Source: Helicobacter sp. 11S02629-2 (GTDB lineage: Bacteria; Campylobacterota; Campylobacteria; Campylobacterales; Helicobacteraceae). Taken from it: DNA of 64,000 nucleotides. The position numbers and the translations under genes were made by a program. A model generated the notes under the pieces. It was not told the origin of the DNA and searched no databases. It saw nothing but the letters and a program-made list of their open reading frames with translations. Shown in pieces: positions 35,901-46,001 of the stretch. The stretch lies in NCBI RefSeq assembly GCF_002272875.1, contig NZ_MLAN01000004.1, positions 62,001-126,000 on the forward strand. Direction: 5' to 3'. The first letter of the stretch is position 1, and each line of letters opens with the position of its first letter.

Positions 35901-37262
35901 ATGGCAAAAACTAAAAGTATAAAAAGTATCTTTGAGTGCCAAAACTGCGGCTTTAATAGCACCAAGTGGCTGGGCAAGTGCCCAAGTTGTAATAGCTGGG
36001 ATAGCCTAGTAGAAATAAAAGATAGCACTAAGATAGAGTATATAACTAACACTAGTCTTAACTCTTTAGACCTAGCTAAAGCAGAAAAGATAACAGATAT
36101 AAAAGAAGAAAGTTTTCATGCCTTTAGCTCTTTTCAGTCAGAGCTTGACTTAGTCTTAGGTGGTGGAATCTTACAAGGAGGACTTTATCTAATAGGAGGA
36201 AGCCCCGGAGTTGGAAAGTCAACACTACTTTTAAAGATGGCAGGTGATATAGCCAAAAGTGGTAAAAAAGTGCTTTATGTAAGTGGCGAAGAAAGTGCCC
36301 ACCAGATAAAAAAGCGTGCTTCTCGCTGTGATGCTTTAAGTGAGAATCTTTTCTTACTAAGCCAAATAGAACTAGAACAAATAAAGCTAGCTTTAAATAC
36401 TGATAACTATGAAGTTTGTATAATAGATTCCATCCAAACCCTTTACTCTCCTAATCTAAGTGCAGCCCCGGGCTCTGTCTCTCAGGTAAGGGAGATAACT
36501 TTTGAGCTTATGCGTCTTACTAAAACTAAAAACCTTGCTACTTTTATAATAGGTCATATAACCAAAGATGGAACTATAGCTGGTCCTCGCGTGTTAGAGC
36601 ACATGGTAGATAGTGTGCTTTACTTTGAAGGCGATAAAAACTCTCAGATAAAGATTTTGCGTTCTTTTAAAAATCGTTTTGGGTCAACTTCTGATATAGG
36701 AATCTTTGAGATGACGCAAAAAGGACTTATCTCAGCAAAAGATGCCAACAAGCAGTTTTTTCACCAAAAAAAAGATTTGCCCGGCAGTGCTGCAACTGTC
36801 ATCATGGAAGGAAGTAGAGCGCTTGTTGTAGAAATACAAGCCCTAGTTAGTTCTAATGAATATGGCATGCCAAAACGCCTTGCAAATGGCTTTGATAGCA
36901 ACCGCTTAAACATGCTTTTAGCCCTCTTAGAAAAAAAGCTTCAAATCGGCCTTGGGCACTATGACGTCTTTATAAACGTAGCAGGAGGTATTAAGATAAG
37001 TCAGACTAGTGCAGACCTAGCCCTTATAGCCTGCGTGCTTTCAAGCTTTAAAAACAGAAGCCTTAAGCATAGCTCAGCCTTTTTGGGTGAAGTAAGCTTA
37101 GTTGGTGATATAAGACCCATCCCAAATGTTGAGATAATCCTAAAAGAGTTGGCCTCTTTTGGCTTTAAAAACGTCTTACTTCCCTATGTGCCACCAAATA
37201 TCAAAACATCTTTAAACTGCATAGAAGTCACAGAAGTAGCACAAATCATAGACTGGATGTAG
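35901..37262 (+). CDS. radA: DNA repair protein RadA (branch-migration helicase)
   Basis: A 453-residue RecA-like ATPase that extends strand-exchange branches in recombination and transformation. It has an N-terminal zinc finger (C-Q-N-C and C-P-S-C), Walker A 'GGSPGVGKSTLL', the RadA-specific 'FKNRFGS' motif and a Lon-protease-like C-terminal domain without catalytic residues ('GGIKISQTSADLA'). It starts 16 bp after the small lipoprotein gene. Confidence 0.96.
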   Translation: MAKTKSIKSIFECQNCGFNSTKWLGKCPSCNSWDSLVEIKDSTKIEYITNTSLNSLDLAKAEKITDIKEESFHAFSSFQSELDLVLGGGILQGGLYLIGGSPGVGKSTLLLKMAGDIAKSGKKVLYVSGEESAHQIKKRASRCDALSENLFLLSQIELEQIKLALNTDNYEVCIIDSIQTLYSPNLSAAPGSVSQVREITFELMRLTKTKNLATFIIGHITKDGTIAGPRVLEHMVDSVLYFEGDKNSQIKILRSFKNRFGSTSDIGIFEMTQKGLISAKDANKQFFHQKKDLPGSAATVIMEGSRALVVEIQALVSSNEYGMPKRLANGFDSNRLNMLLALLEKKLQIGLGHYDVFINVAGGIKISQTSADLALIACVLSSFKNRSLKHSSAFLGEVSLVGDIRPIPNVEIILKELASFGFKNVLLPYVPPNIKTSLNCIEVTEVAQIIDWM

Positions 37263-37266
37263 CTAA

Positions 37267-37286
37267 AAAAGATAACTTTATCTTTT
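37267..37286 (+). terminator. Hairpin after radA
   Basis: AAAAGATA, ACTT loop, TATCTTTT. It begins 5 bases after the radA stop codon. Its T-rich right arm makes it a plausible weak intrinsic terminator. Confidence 0.5.
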
Positions 37287-37464
37287 AAAAGTATTAATCA
37301 TTTTTATGGGTAGTTATGATTACTACATCAATATAGGCATCTTCTAGCACATGATATAAAAACTACCTAAGATATATGATTTAATAAAAAAGAAGGCTTT
37401 AAAAGCTTTGGTTGTAAATGAATGATAGGGATAAGTGATAGTAAGTAGTCAAGATATTTTAGAT

Positions 37465-37491
37465 AAGCACTAAAAGTATGTAGTGCTTTTT
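37465..37491 (+). terminator. Second terminator-like hairpin in the radA-serA gap
   Basis: AAGCACTA (37465-37472) and TAGTGCTT (37481-37488) pair perfectly around 8 bases and run into more T. It is polarised for the plus strand, 200 bp after radA, so it may back up the first terminator or end a short RNA. Confidence 0.45.
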
Positions 37492-37512
37492 ACAACTTTG
37501 CAAAGTTTGTAG

Positions 37513-37575
37513 GCTAGATAAAGCCCTAATGCTAGTCTTAGTTCCTAACTGCTATCTAGCTAAACTAGGAACTAA
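37513..37575. other. Interleaved inverted repeats, possible pseudoknot
   Basis: GCTAGATA (37513-37520) pairs with TATCTAGC (37553-37560). TTAGTTCCTA (37538-37547) pairs with TAGGAACTAA (37566-37575). The arms interleave A-B-A'-B', which in RNA would be a pseudoknot or two alternative folds. It is in the 366-bp gap between convergent radA and serA, which otherwise holds no gene. Confidence 0.4.
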
Positions 37576-37629
37576 TACATCTTAGAATCTATAACGATAA
37601 AGATTATGTGTATTCTTAAGGTTTGTGCC

Positions 37630-39240
37630 CTACATACAAGCGTATCTTACGCTTATGCACTCTGGTATGCTTGCTAGCTCACTTAAAAGCTCTTTACTAA
37701 CTGCATTATCAACTAGGATTAAAGCTAGGGCTTCATTTTTATCTTTGCTGGCTTCCATGCTTCGCCCTAGTCTAAAGTCAGCTATATTTACTTTGTGCTT
37801 AGCTATAGTATTACCCACACTTCCTATAACGCCGGGCACGTCTGTGTTTCTGAAAAGTATTATGTTGCCATTTGGCTCTAAGTCCATACCAAAACCATTG
37901 ACATTACTAAAACGAAGGATCTTATCTTCATAAACTGTGCCACTTACTGAGATGCTTTCTTTTTGTGTGTTAAGCGTTAAAACCAACTTGTTTTTAAACT
38001 GATTAGCACTTTGTTTATAAGTAGAACTTACGTTTATGCTTCTGTTTTTAGCTACAAAAAGGGCGTTCATATGGCTTACTTTTTCAGATAAGCTAGGCTT
38101 TAAAGTACCTACTGTTGCAAAAAGCAATAAGTTTTCAACATAAGGCTCTAAGTCAAGCCCACTAACTTCTAAGTTTATAGAGCTTATAGCGCCTTCTACT
38201 ACTTGGGCTGCAAAGAATCCTAACTTTTGTGCTAACTCAAGATAGGTTTTTATAAATACTGGGACATCTTCTGCTAGTGTTGGTAGATTAAGTGCGTTTG
38301 GATAGCCAGATCCTCTTACAGCACTTAGTGCAGCACTTGCGGCTTCTAGGGCTATCTTTTCTTGAGATTCTAAAGTGTTAGCTCCTATGTGAGGAGTTAC
38401 ATAAATATTATCAAGTTCTAAAAGCTTATTGCTAGTAGCTGGCTCTTTATCAAAAACATCTATACCTGCAAAGGCTATCTTTTTTGACTTTAAGCCTTCA
38501 TATAGTGCATCTTCGTTATAAAGTCCACCGCGTGCGCAGTTTATCAAGATAACGCCATCTTTCATCTTGGCTATCTCTTTGACATCTATCATATTTTTAG
38601 TTTGGGCATTTTTTGGTGTGTGTATGGTTATGATGTCACACTTTAAGATGTCTTCAAAGTTTTGAGTGTACTCCACACCCATATCAAGTGCCTTGCTAGC
38701 TTTGATATAAGGGTCATAAGCAAGTACATCCATCTCAAAAGCCTTAGCCCTTTTGCCAACTCTTGAGCCTATGTTACCAAAGCCAATGATTCCAAGCTTT
38801 TTATCTTTTAACTCAGTGCCATACCAGTCTTCACGTTTCCATATATGGTCATGTTTTAGTTGGTGGTTTGCACTTGGCAGTCTTCTAATAGCACATAGCA
38901 TATGAGTCATAGTAAGCTCTACTGCAGCTATGGTATTGGCTGTAGGGATGTTCATAACTACGATTCCATAGTTTGAGCACTCATCTATATCTACGTTATC
39001 TACTCCAACCCCAGCTCTAACTATGGCTTTAAGTTTAGTGTTTTTAGCAGCTTCTATAAACTTAGAATCTACATTAGTAGAACTTCTAGTAATAACGCAA
39101 TTAGCATCACCAATGTGCTTTAAAAGTTCATCTTTAGGCATATCAGCTAGATAGCTTACTTTTATATCTGGATTAGACTTTAATAGATCTATACCTTTTT
39201 GGTGGATGTGATCACAAACTATGATGTGGTACTCTTGCAT
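37630..39240 (-). CDS. serA: D-3-phosphoglycerate dehydrogenase
   Basis: A 536-residue long-form SerA, first enzyme of serine synthesis. The NAD-binding 'GIIGFGNIGSRVGKRA', catalytic 'NCARGG' and 'HIGANT' are present. An intervening substrate-binding domain and a C-terminal ACT domain ('RNTDVPGVIGSVGNTIAKHK') suggest serine feedback control. It is followed by the radA gap and preceded by a hypothetical gene and rpsA, an order I recall from H. pylori. Confidence 0.96.
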   Translation of the reverse strand: MQEYHIIVCDHIHQKGIDLLKSNPDIKVSYLADMPKDELLKHIGDANCVITRSSTNVDSKFIEAAKNTKLKAIVRAGVGVDNVDIDECSNYGIVVMNIPTANTIAAVELTMTHMLCAIRRLPSANHQLKHDHIWKREDWYGTELKDKKLGIIGFGNIGSRVGKRAKAFEMDVLAYDPYIKASKALDMGVEYTQNFEDILKCDIITIHTPKNAQTKNMIDVKEIAKMKDGVILINCARGGLYNEDALYEGLKSKKIAFAGIDVFDKEPATSNKLLELDNIYVTPHIGANTLESQEKIALEAASAALSAVRGSGYPNALNLPTLAEDVPVFIKTYLELAQKLGFFAAQVVEGAISSINLEVSGLDLEPYVENLLLFATVGTLKPSLSEKVSHMNALFVAKNRSINVSSTYKQSANQFKNKLVLTLNTQKESISVSGTVYEDKILRFSNVNGFGMDLEPNGNIILFRNTDVPGVIGSVGNTIAKHKVNIADFRLGRSMEASKDKNEALALILVDNAVSKELLSELASIPECISVRYACM

Positions 39241-39258
39241 TGACTATCCTTTTATAGC

Positions 39259-39762
39259 TTATAGCTTTTGATTAATTTGATATTTTATATTGTAATAGCG
39301 AAAATCTTTTAGCATACTCTCCCTTAGTGCAGCATCTGGTATAGATACTAGCAAGGCAAGCTTATCGCCACTTTTATAATAAGAAAACTTTATGTGCTTT
39401 TGTCGCAAAATCTCATTTAAGTAGAAAAATTTATATTCATCTAAGTTTTCTATCAAAATCTTAGTTGGGTCAACTTGCATTTCATTTGGTTTTTTGACAC
39501 TTATGTTGATATTTATAACATTGATTGGGAATTGAAAATCAGAGTTTGGCACATCAGCCTTAGCTAACCACCCTGAGTTATCACCAACATCTAGCTTTGG
39601 CTCCGTACCTAAAGTGCTAGTCTCTATGACTTTTGCATTTTTTAGTGCTAAGCTAGAATCTACCTTGATAGCTGGTGGATTAAATCTTTCATAGAAGAGG
39701 TATAAAGTATACCCTCCTAGAATAATTATGATGACAAATAGTCCAGTAACGACTTTGTACAT
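39259..39762 (-). CDS. Conserved hypothetical single-span membrane protein
   Basis: A 167-residue protein with one N-terminal membrane anchor (residues 4-24, 'VVTGLFVIIIILGGYTLYLF') and a polar domain facing the periplasm. The domain has no motif I recognise. It lies 4 bp after rpsA and 18 bp before serA, the position of HP0398 in H. pylori, so it is probably a conserved operon member of unknown role. Confidence 0.72.
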   Translation of the reverse strand: MYKVVTGLFVIIIILGGYTLYLFYERFNPPAIKVDSSLALKNAKVIETSTLGTEPKLDVGDNSGWLAKADVPNSDFQFPINVININISVKKPNEMQVDPTKILIENLDEYKFFYLNEILRQKHIKFSYYKSGDKLALLVSIPDAALRESMLKDFRYYNIKYQINQKL

Positions 39763-39766
39763 ATCA

Positions 39767-41449
39767 CTACTGTAGTTTACCTTTTAGTAAGTCGCCTAGT
39801 GAGTTCATCCTTTCATTACCTGAACTATACTCACTTAGCTCTTGCCTTTCTTTTTGTTTCTGAAGACGTCTTACTGAAACACGGATCCTGTTAGCCTCTG
39901 TGTCAACGTGAGCTAAAACTCCATTTATCTCATCGCCTACTTTGATCTCTTCTTTTTTAAGAGGGGCTAGGTCATCGTTTCTTATAAGTGCATCTACGTT
40001 TTCATCTTTTATCTTTATAAACACACCAAAGTCTTGTATGTTTATAACTGTTCCTGAGATTGGATCATCTACATTGTACTTTTTACTGAACTTCTCAACT
40101 GGAGATTCATCTAGTGCTTTTAGACTTAGACTTACTTTTTCATTAGTCTTATCTATCTTTATAAGCTTAACTTCTAGCTCATCACCTATTTTATAGATCT
40201 CTTGAGCCTTCTTGCTTTTATCCCAGAATGCATCTTCGTTGTGCAATAGTCCATCAATACCACCTAGGTTTAAAAAGATCCCAAATGGAGTAAATGTCGC
40301 AATCTTGCCTTTTATAATGTCTCCAACTTTATGCTTTTCAACAAACTTGGTAAATGGCTTATCTTGCTGCTTTTTAAGAGATACTCTAAGTCTTCTGTTT
40401 GCAGAATCTATCTCTATAACTTCTACATCTATCTCTTCGCCAACTTTTAGATAGTCACCCGGATACTTTATGCTTTTATCCCAAGATATCTCAGATATAT
40501 GCAAGAAGCCTTCTAGGTCATTACCCAAGTCTACAAAAGCACCATAAGTTTCTATGTTACTAACTACAACTTTTATAACATAACCTACTTTTATCTCGTT
40601 TTGTATCTCTTGCCACGGATCCTCAAAAAGAGCTTTTATAGAAAGTGAAAGCCTTTTTTTCTCTTCATCATACTTGATAGGCTTAACTTTTATCTTATCA
40701 CCTTCTTTGTAAAGTTTAGAAGGGTTAACTGGCCCTTTATGACTTATCTCAGTATAGTGTACTAGACCTTCTATGCCATCTATATCTACAAACATACCAA
40801 AGTTAGTTATGTTTTTAACTACACCTTCGTAAGCTTCTCCACTTTGCACTAAAGATATGGATCCATCATGCTGTCTTTTGCTGCTTACTTCAAAATAGCG
40901 TTTTCTTGAAACTATTATAGAATCATCTCTAATCTCTATTATGCACACTTTAAAAGACTTGCCTATGTGGGCGTCTTTCTTACTTCCGTCATCTTTTAAA
41001 GCAGAGGCAAACTTAGGCATGAAGTACTCAACGCCATCTTTTTCAAGTATGTAGCCGCCTTTGTTTTTGTTGATAACTGTAGCTTCTATAATCTTGTCTT
41101 TATAGTTGTCAGCTGCTTTAAGCTTGTTTATCTCATCTTGAGTTATCTTATGCTTTAACATCTTTTTATAAGAGACTACGCCACGGTTGTTGGTATAGAC
41201 TTGTATGCTATCGCCTTTTTTAAATAAAAGCTCGCCGTTTTCGTCTTTAATCTCTTCTACTGGTAATCTACCTTCAGACTTACTACCTATATCAACCATA
41301 GCATATTCATCATTAATCGCTACAATAACTCCATCTTTAATAGATCCACTGTTGTTTTTCTTCTCGCTTTGCTCAAACATACTAGCAAAGTCGTCTTCCC
41401 CTTCGCTATTTACTAAATCTCTTAGCTCATCTTTCTTCAGATTTTGCAT
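39767..41449 (-). CDS. rpsA: Ribosomal protein S1
   Basis: A 560-residue protein made of repeated S1 RNA-binding domains; repeats are visible as 'GYVIKVVVSNIETYGAFVDL', 'GDIIKGKIATFTPFGIFLNL' and similar stretches about 85 residues apart. It binds mRNA leaders on the 30S subunit. It begins the rpsA-hypothetical-serA run. The C-terminal tail after the last repeat is short and charged. Confidence 0.96.
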   Translation of the reverse strand: MQNLKKDELRDLVNSEGEDDFASMFEQSEKKNNSGSIKDGVIVAINDEYAMVDIGSKSEGRLPVEEIKDENGELLFKKGDSIQVYTNNRGVVSYKKMLKHKITQDEINKLKAADNYKDKIIEATVINKNKGGYILEKDGVEYFMPKFASALKDDGSKKDAHIGKSFKVCIIEIRDDSIIVSRKRYFEVSSKRQHDGSISLVQSGEAYEGVVKNITNFGMFVDIDGIEGLVHYTEISHKGPVNPSKLYKEGDKIKVKPIKYDEEKKRLSLSIKALFEDPWQEIQNEIKVGYVIKVVVSNIETYGAFVDLGNDLEGFLHISEISWDKSIKYPGDYLKVGEEIDVEVIEIDSANRRLRVSLKKQQDKPFTKFVEKHKVGDIIKGKIATFTPFGIFLNLGGIDGLLHNEDAFWDKSKKAQEIYKIGDELEVKLIKIDKTNEKVSLSLKALDESPVEKFSKKYNVDDPISGTVINIQDFGVFIKIKDENVDALIRNDDLAPLKKEEIKVGDEINGVLAHVDTEANRIRVSVRRLQKQKERQELSEYSSGNERMNSLGDLLKGKLQ

Positions 41450-41616
41450 TCACTACCTTTTCTCAAAACTTTTCAATTATTCTAATATAAATTTTATATA
41501 AAACACACACTTTTTTTATAAAATAGACATTTCGTCTATATACATTGTAAACATGTAAAGGGTACAATCAGTTATAAAAAAGATTCCATCATCCCAAGTT
41601 TCAAGGTCTATTACTA

Positions 41617-42327
41617 ATGCACACAGCTCAAACCATACTCGATACTATAAGTAACGTAAATATACTCTTTTACATCATAGCCTACTTAGTGGGTGGGATC
41701 CCCTTTGGTATGATGATAGTAAAAATCAAAACTGGAAAGAACATCCTAACAACTGGTAGCAAGAGTATAGGTGCAACTAATGTCTATCGAACTTTAAATG
41801 AAAGCAATGTGGCTAATGCTAAGATATGGTCACTAAGCACTTTGATACTAGATGCCATAAAAGGGCTAATAGTAGTCTTAATAGCTAAGCTAATGGGCTT
41901 AAGCTATGAAACACAGTGGGCTATAGCTATCTTAAGTGTTATAGGTCATTGCTATAGTCCGTGGATTGGCTTTCATGGAGGGAAGGGCGTATCAACTGCT
42001 ATAGGAAGCGTTATCCTCCTTATGCCAATTGAAGGAATAATAGGCCTTATCATATGGGGAGTAGTAGGAAAGGTCTTTAAAATCTCTTCTCTTTCATCCT
42101 TGCTTGGCGTGCTTTGTGGTGTCATACTAACCTTTATAGTGCCTCATATCATACCGCTGCCAGATAGTATAAATATAATCGCACAAATCCACTCTCACGT
42201 CCCAGTAGTAATAATCGCCCTAATAGTCATTTACACCCACTGGAAAAATATAGTAAGGCTTTTTACCTTCAAAGAAAAAAAGTTTACCACTAAGTCTGAA
42301 GGTGCAAGTACTGCTAGTTCTAACTAG
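41617..42327 (+). CDS. plsY: Acyl-phosphate glycerol-3-phosphate acyltransferase PlsY
   Basis: A 236-residue membrane enzyme that acylates glycerol-3-phosphate in the first step of phospholipid synthesis. 'YLVGGIPFGMMI', 'SKSIGATNVYRTL' and 'GFHGGKGVSTAIG' are the three conserved loops. About five to seven membrane helices. The Ser/Thr-rich C-terminal tail is not conserved. TACAAT near 41561 may be its -10 box. It is divergent from rpsA. Confidence 0.94.
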   Translation: MHTAQTILDTISNVNILFYIIAYLVGGIPFGMMIVKIKTGKNILTTGSKSIGATNVYRTLNESNVANAKIWSLSTLILDAIKGLIVVLIAKLMGLSYETQWAIAILSVIGHCYSPWIGFHGGKGVSTAIGSVILLMPIEGIIGLIIWGVVGKVFKISSLSSLLGVLCGVILTFIVPHIIPLPDSINIIAQIHSHVPVVIIALIVIYTHWKNIVRLFTFKEKKFTTKSEGASTASSN

Positions 42328-42479
42328 ATAGCCTTGTAAGTCTTAGGTCTTTTTTTGGCGTCTTGCCTAGGAAGGGTTAACCTCCTCTCCTCATTTTTTC
42401 AACTAAGCTGCGGGTCAAAGCCTTTATTTTTGGAAAGAAATAAGCAAGCAGTAGAAAGTAGGATGAGAAAGCACTGGGA

Positions 42480-42506
42480 TATAGAATCTAAAAATCAGAT
42501 TCTATA
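42480..42506. terminator. 10-bp GATTC-type hairpin
   Basis: TATAGAATCT (42480-42489) and AGATTCTATA (42497-42506) around AAAAATC. It lies in the 441-bp gap between convergent plsY and argD. Confidence 0.45.
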
Positions 42507-42559
42507 AAACTAAAAAAAGTTTTTTAAATATATGATTATTTCGTCGCATTACACGCTTC

Positions 42560-42617
42560 TTGCAAGGGTATGTAAAATGATACTTTTTACAAAGTCCCTT
42601 CTTACACACCCTTGCAA
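42560..42617. ncRNA. Long stem-loop in the plsY-argD gap, possible structured RNA
   Basis: TTGCAAGGGTATGTAA (42560-42575) pairs with TTACACACCCTTGCAA (42602-42617) over 16 positions with one wobble. The 26-base loop can pair internally (GTAAA with TTTAC). The stem has more G+C than its surroundings. It is flanked on both sides by GATTC-type hairpins. It could be a short RNA or a processed 3' end. No known RNA family is recognised. Confidence 0.35.
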
Positions 42618-42699
42618 AAAGTGACTTTAAACTATCAAGTAATTGCCCTTATATATAAACATATGATATTACTAAGTAGAAGTAGTGCTAAAAAAGAAG

Positions 42700-42726
42700 T
42701 TTTATAGAATCTAGGATTCTATAAAA
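42700..42726 (-). terminator. 12-bp GATTC-type hairpin after argD
   Basis: TTTTATAGAATC and GATTCTATAAAA pair perfectly around TAG. On the minus strand it lies about 42 bases beyond the argD stop and ends in T-rich sequence, a good candidate terminator. Confidence 0.55.
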
Positions 42727-42768
42727 TTGTGAGTGATATTTATGAAGGAAGTTAATTCTCTAATAAGC

Positions 42769-43971
42769 CTATTTAATCTTTTCTAAAGCACTTCTCATAC
42801 GCTTAAAGCCCTCTTCTAGCTCAGCATCACTAATGATAACTGGAGGTAAAAGCCTAACTACATTACGACCACTTTTTAGAAGTAAAAGTCTTTCAGCCTG
42901 GGCTACTTTTATAACTTTTTTCTGAGTATCTAGGTCTTTTGCCTTAAGTCCTCTCATAAGCCCTAAGCCTTCTTTACTTAAGAAAATATTAGGAAAGTCT
43001 TTTAAGATAGCATCCATAAACTCATCTACTTTTTTAACTGTCTTTGCAACCGCACCGCTTTTATAGTGCTCTTCAAGCAGTCCTAGTGCACTTAGACAAG
43101 CTGTAGTTGAAAGGGCATTACCTCCAAAAGTAGTACCGTGTTCACCTGGCACAAGTGCTTCTTTTATAGTAGTGACATTAGCCCCTATGACTAGTCCTCC
43201 AGCAAGACCTTTAGCAAGACTTATAATATCTGGCTTTACATCATAGATCTGAGTTGCTAAAAACTCCCCACTTCTATAGATTCCACTTTGGACTTCATCT
43301 ACCATAAAAAGTACTTCATGTTCTTTGCAAGTTTTTTCTAGCTCTTTTACTTGTGCTTTATCTAGTGCGTTTACGCCACCTTCACCTTGGATAAGTTCTA
43401 TTAAAACACAGGCTACTTCTGGGTCTCTTTTTACCTTTCTTATCATATCTTCTAAGTCTTTTGCATACTCAAAGCCTGGAACTAACGGATAGAATCCTTT
43501 TTGAAGACTAGGCTGTGCAGTTGCAGTAATGGCACCATAAGTTCTACCATGGAAACTTTGCTCTAGTGTTAGTATCTTATACTTGCCTCTTTTATTACCC
43601 CACTTTCTAACTATCTTAAATCCACACTCATTAGCCTCAGCTCCAGAGTTATAAAAGCTAACTTTTCCTTCTTTGATACCAGCTAACTCTAAAATCTTTT
43701 TAGCGGCTAAGCCTTGGGATTCTATATAGTAGTAGTTTGATACGTGCAAGATCTTAGCTACTTGGTCTTGCAAGTCTTTTACAAACTTAGGGTGAGAGTG
43801 CCCAAGACTTATAACGCCTATCCCAGAACAAAAGTCTAGATAATCTACATCTTTATCATCATAAAGCCTAGCACCCACTCCTCTTTTAAAAGAAAGAGGT
43901 ATCCTCTCATAGGTTTGAAGTACGTAGTCTTTGAAGGTTTGTTCTGTTTGTTCTAAAGTTTGCTCTTGCAT
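42769..43971 (-). CDS. argD: Acetylornithine (and possibly succinyl-DAP) aminotransferase
   Basis: A 400-residue class III PLP aminotransferase. 'FYNSGAEANECGFKIVRKWG', 'FHGRTYGA', 'MVDEVQSGIYRSG' and the PLP lysine in 'SLAKGLAGG' are typical of ArgD. In organisms with a partial arginine pathway the same enzyme serves lysine and diaminopimelate synthesis as DapC, which would complement dapA. The ribosome site is upstream of a single clear ATG. It is alone on its strand between plsY and the chemoreceptor. Confidence 0.92.
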   Translation of the reverse strand: MQEQTLEQTEQTFKDYVLQTYERIPLSFKRGVGARLYDDKDVDYLDFCSGIGVISLGHSHPKFVKDLQDQVAKILHVSNYYYIESQGLAAKKILELAGIKEGKVSFYNSGAEANECGFKIVRKWGNKRGKYKILTLEQSFHGRTYGAITATAQPSLQKGFYPLVPGFEYAKDLEDMIRKVKRDPEVACVLIELIQGEGGVNALDKAQVKELEKTCKEHEVLFMVDEVQSGIYRSGEFLATQIYDVKPDIISLAKGLAGGLVIGANVTTIKEALVPGEHGTTFGGNALSTTACLSALGLLEEHYKSGAVAKTVKKVDEFMDAILKDFPNIFLSKEGLGLMRGLKAKDLDTQKKVIKVAQAERLLLLKSGRNVVRLLPPVIISDAELEEGFKRMRSALEKIK

Positions 43972-44106
43972 TTTTACTCCTTATGCATGTAAATTAGGTT
44001 GTGTTGTGTTTAAAGACTAACACAAAAAAGATTAGTTTTATATAGAAGTTGTATTTTAGTAGCATATATTTATATATATGCTACTTTTTTATACTTTTCT
44101 TATATA

Positions 44107-45729
44107 TCACACTTTGAAAAACTGCATATTATCTTTAATATCTTGACTAGACTGCTTTAACTTCTCTACTTCTTTTACATTTTGTAACATAAGCTCATTA
44201 GTGCTTTCTGCCATCTTCGCACTTTCTTCTATATTTTTTTGCAAAGTAAGGATCTCATCAACCTTTTCTTCTAAGATAGCACTAGCACTACTTGCATCTT
44301 CTAAAGAGTTATTAGCACTCTTATAGATTTCATCTAGCATGTTATTAGTATGTAAGACCATATCTTGTGAAAGCTTGGCGTTACTTACACTTTTTTCTAT
44401 GCTTTTAACACAGTCTATTATATTAGATTCCACTTCTTTTATTATCTGCTGTATGGCTATGCTGCTTTCTGCACTTCTTTCAGCAAGCTTTCTTACCTCA
44501 TCAGCCACAACTGCAAAGCCACGTCCATGCTCTCCAGCCCTTGCTGCTTCTATGGCTGCATTAAGCGCTAAAAGATTAGTCTGATCAGCCACATCTGCTA
44601 TCAAGTTTGCACTTTCGTTAATGTGCTTTGAGTTTTCTTGCAAGTTTTTTACCAAAGAAGCACTTTCTTCTATATTCTCAGCCACAAGAGATATCTTACT
44701 TACTGCCTCACTTACTCTATCTTTGCCCTCTTGGCTTAAAGTCTGGGTGGTGTGAGAGTTTTCAAGTGTTCTTTTTGCACTGCTTTTTATAGTGTCCATA
44801 GAAATTGCAAGCTTTGTTACAAAGTCTTTGTTTTGGTTAGTAAGGCTAGATTGCTTAGAGATTATCTGAGTTGTGGTATCTATACTTGTAGTTATATTTT
44901 GTGCACTTATATGGACTTCATTAGCAGTATTTAGTACTGAAAGTAGGTTTTCTTTTAGTCTTTTACTTAAAAGGGCTATCTTTTCCATGATGGAGTTTTT
45001 CTTAGTGGTTTTTAGATCTTCCCTTAAGTCTCCCTCACTTAAATTTGAAAGGCTTAAAAGTGCTTTAGTTGGATTTTCCCCTATGGTGTTAGTTAGGAAT
45101 CTATCAGTTAGTATCATGACTATGATGCCAACTATTATTAGTGCTATGGCAAGGGCGATTAGTATCTTATAAGTTACTGTTACTGAGTTATCTACTACTG
45201 GAGATAAGCCTTGATTCCTCGCTTCTTGCAAGTCTATGAACTCATTTATAAACTTTAGCCAGTTGGTAAAAAGAGGTCTAGTTTTATTAAGCTCTTTTAA
45301 AGCGGCATCATTCTGTCCAGATAGTTTTAAGCTTATAGCACTTTGGATTAACGGCTGTGCTGTGTCTTCAGTCTTATTTATACGAGAGAGGATTTCTAGC
45401 TCTTTGGCATCAAGACCATTTTTATCTACAAAGTTAGTTTGCATATTAGTTTTAGCTTCTGCATAGAAGGCTTCAAGACGCCTTATATCTTTTATGTGAG
45501 AATCTACTTCAGAACTATCATTATCTATAATGACATCTCTTAAAGCTATAGCTCTATCATGCACGCTACCCCTAAAGTTGATGGCGTATCTTTGCTTGAC
45601 TGAGTTTATAGTGTTTATCTCAGATAAACCCTTTTCTATGAAGTTAAGCTCTCTTATAGAGACTATGATAACAATAGCTATTAGTATGTAGATGATGCCA
45701 AAACCAACTAGTAAGAATTTATTTTTCAA
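44107..45729 (-). CDS. Methyl-accepting chemotaxis protein with four-helix-bundle sensor
   Basis: A 540-residue chemoreceptor. TM1 residues 5-25, periplasmic four-helix-bundle-type sensor about 26-185, TM2 about 186-211, then the cytoplasmic signalling coiled coil. The hairpin tip '[20 protein letters not shown]' is the strict MCP signature that contacts CheA and CheW. The ligand cannot be predicted. It lacks an obvious C-terminal CheR/CheB tether pentapeptide (it ends '...DNMQFFKV'). Single gene. Confidence 0.93.
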   Translation of the reverse strand: MKNKFLLVGFGIIYILIAIVIIVSIRELNFIEKGLSEINTINSVKQRYAINFRGSVHDRAIALRDVIIDNDSSEVDSHIKDIRRLEAFYAEAKTNMQTNFVDKNGLDAKELEILSRINKTEDTAQPLIQSAISLKLSGQNDAALKELNKTRPLFTNWLKFINEFIDLQEARNQGLSPVVDNSVTVTYKILIALAIALIIVGIIVMILTDRFLTNTIGENPTKALLSLSNLSEGDLREDLKTTKKNSIMEKIALLSKRLKENLLSVLNTANEVHISAQNITTSIDTTTQIISKQSSLTNQNKDFVTKLAISMDTIKSSAKRTLENSHTTQTLSQEGKDRVSEAVSKISLVAENIEESASLVKNLQENSKHINESANLIADVADQTNLLALNAAIEAARAGEHGRGFAVVADEVRKLAERSAESSIAIQQIIKEVESNIIDCVKSIEKSVSNAKLSQDMVLHTNNMLDEIYKSANNSLEDASSASAILEEKVDEILTLQKNIEESAKMAESTNELMLQNVKEVEKLKQSSQDIKDNMQFFKV

Positions 45730-45948
45730 AGCGTCCCTTTTGTTTTGTATGTTTCTTTAAAGGATGATTCTAACATTATACAGATATTGTTAAGAAAAAT
45801 TTATCTTTAACATTTAGATAAAAAGGCGACTTAAGATAAAGGTTAAAATAATAAACTATGAGATAAGCCTAGCTTTTATTTAAAGCACAAGCTAGATATC
45901 TCTCTTATTAGATTAATGCAAAATATAGCCATAACTATATACGCATTT

Positions 45949-45974
45949 TAGATTCTATAATCTACTAGAATCTA
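45949..45974 (-). terminator. 9-bp GATTC-type hairpin after folD
   Basis: TAGATTCTA (45949-45957) and TAGAATCTA (45966-45974) pair exactly around 8 bases, 28 bases beyond the folD stop on the minus strand. Confidence 0.5.
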
Positions 45975-46001
45975 GCAAGATTAAACTAGCTCTTTTTACT
46001 G

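Noticed and set aside
42328-42470. Relatively G+C-rich stretch after plsY as RNase P or SRP RNA
   Set aside because: None of the conserved core words of these RNAs could be found, and the pairing pattern does not fit.
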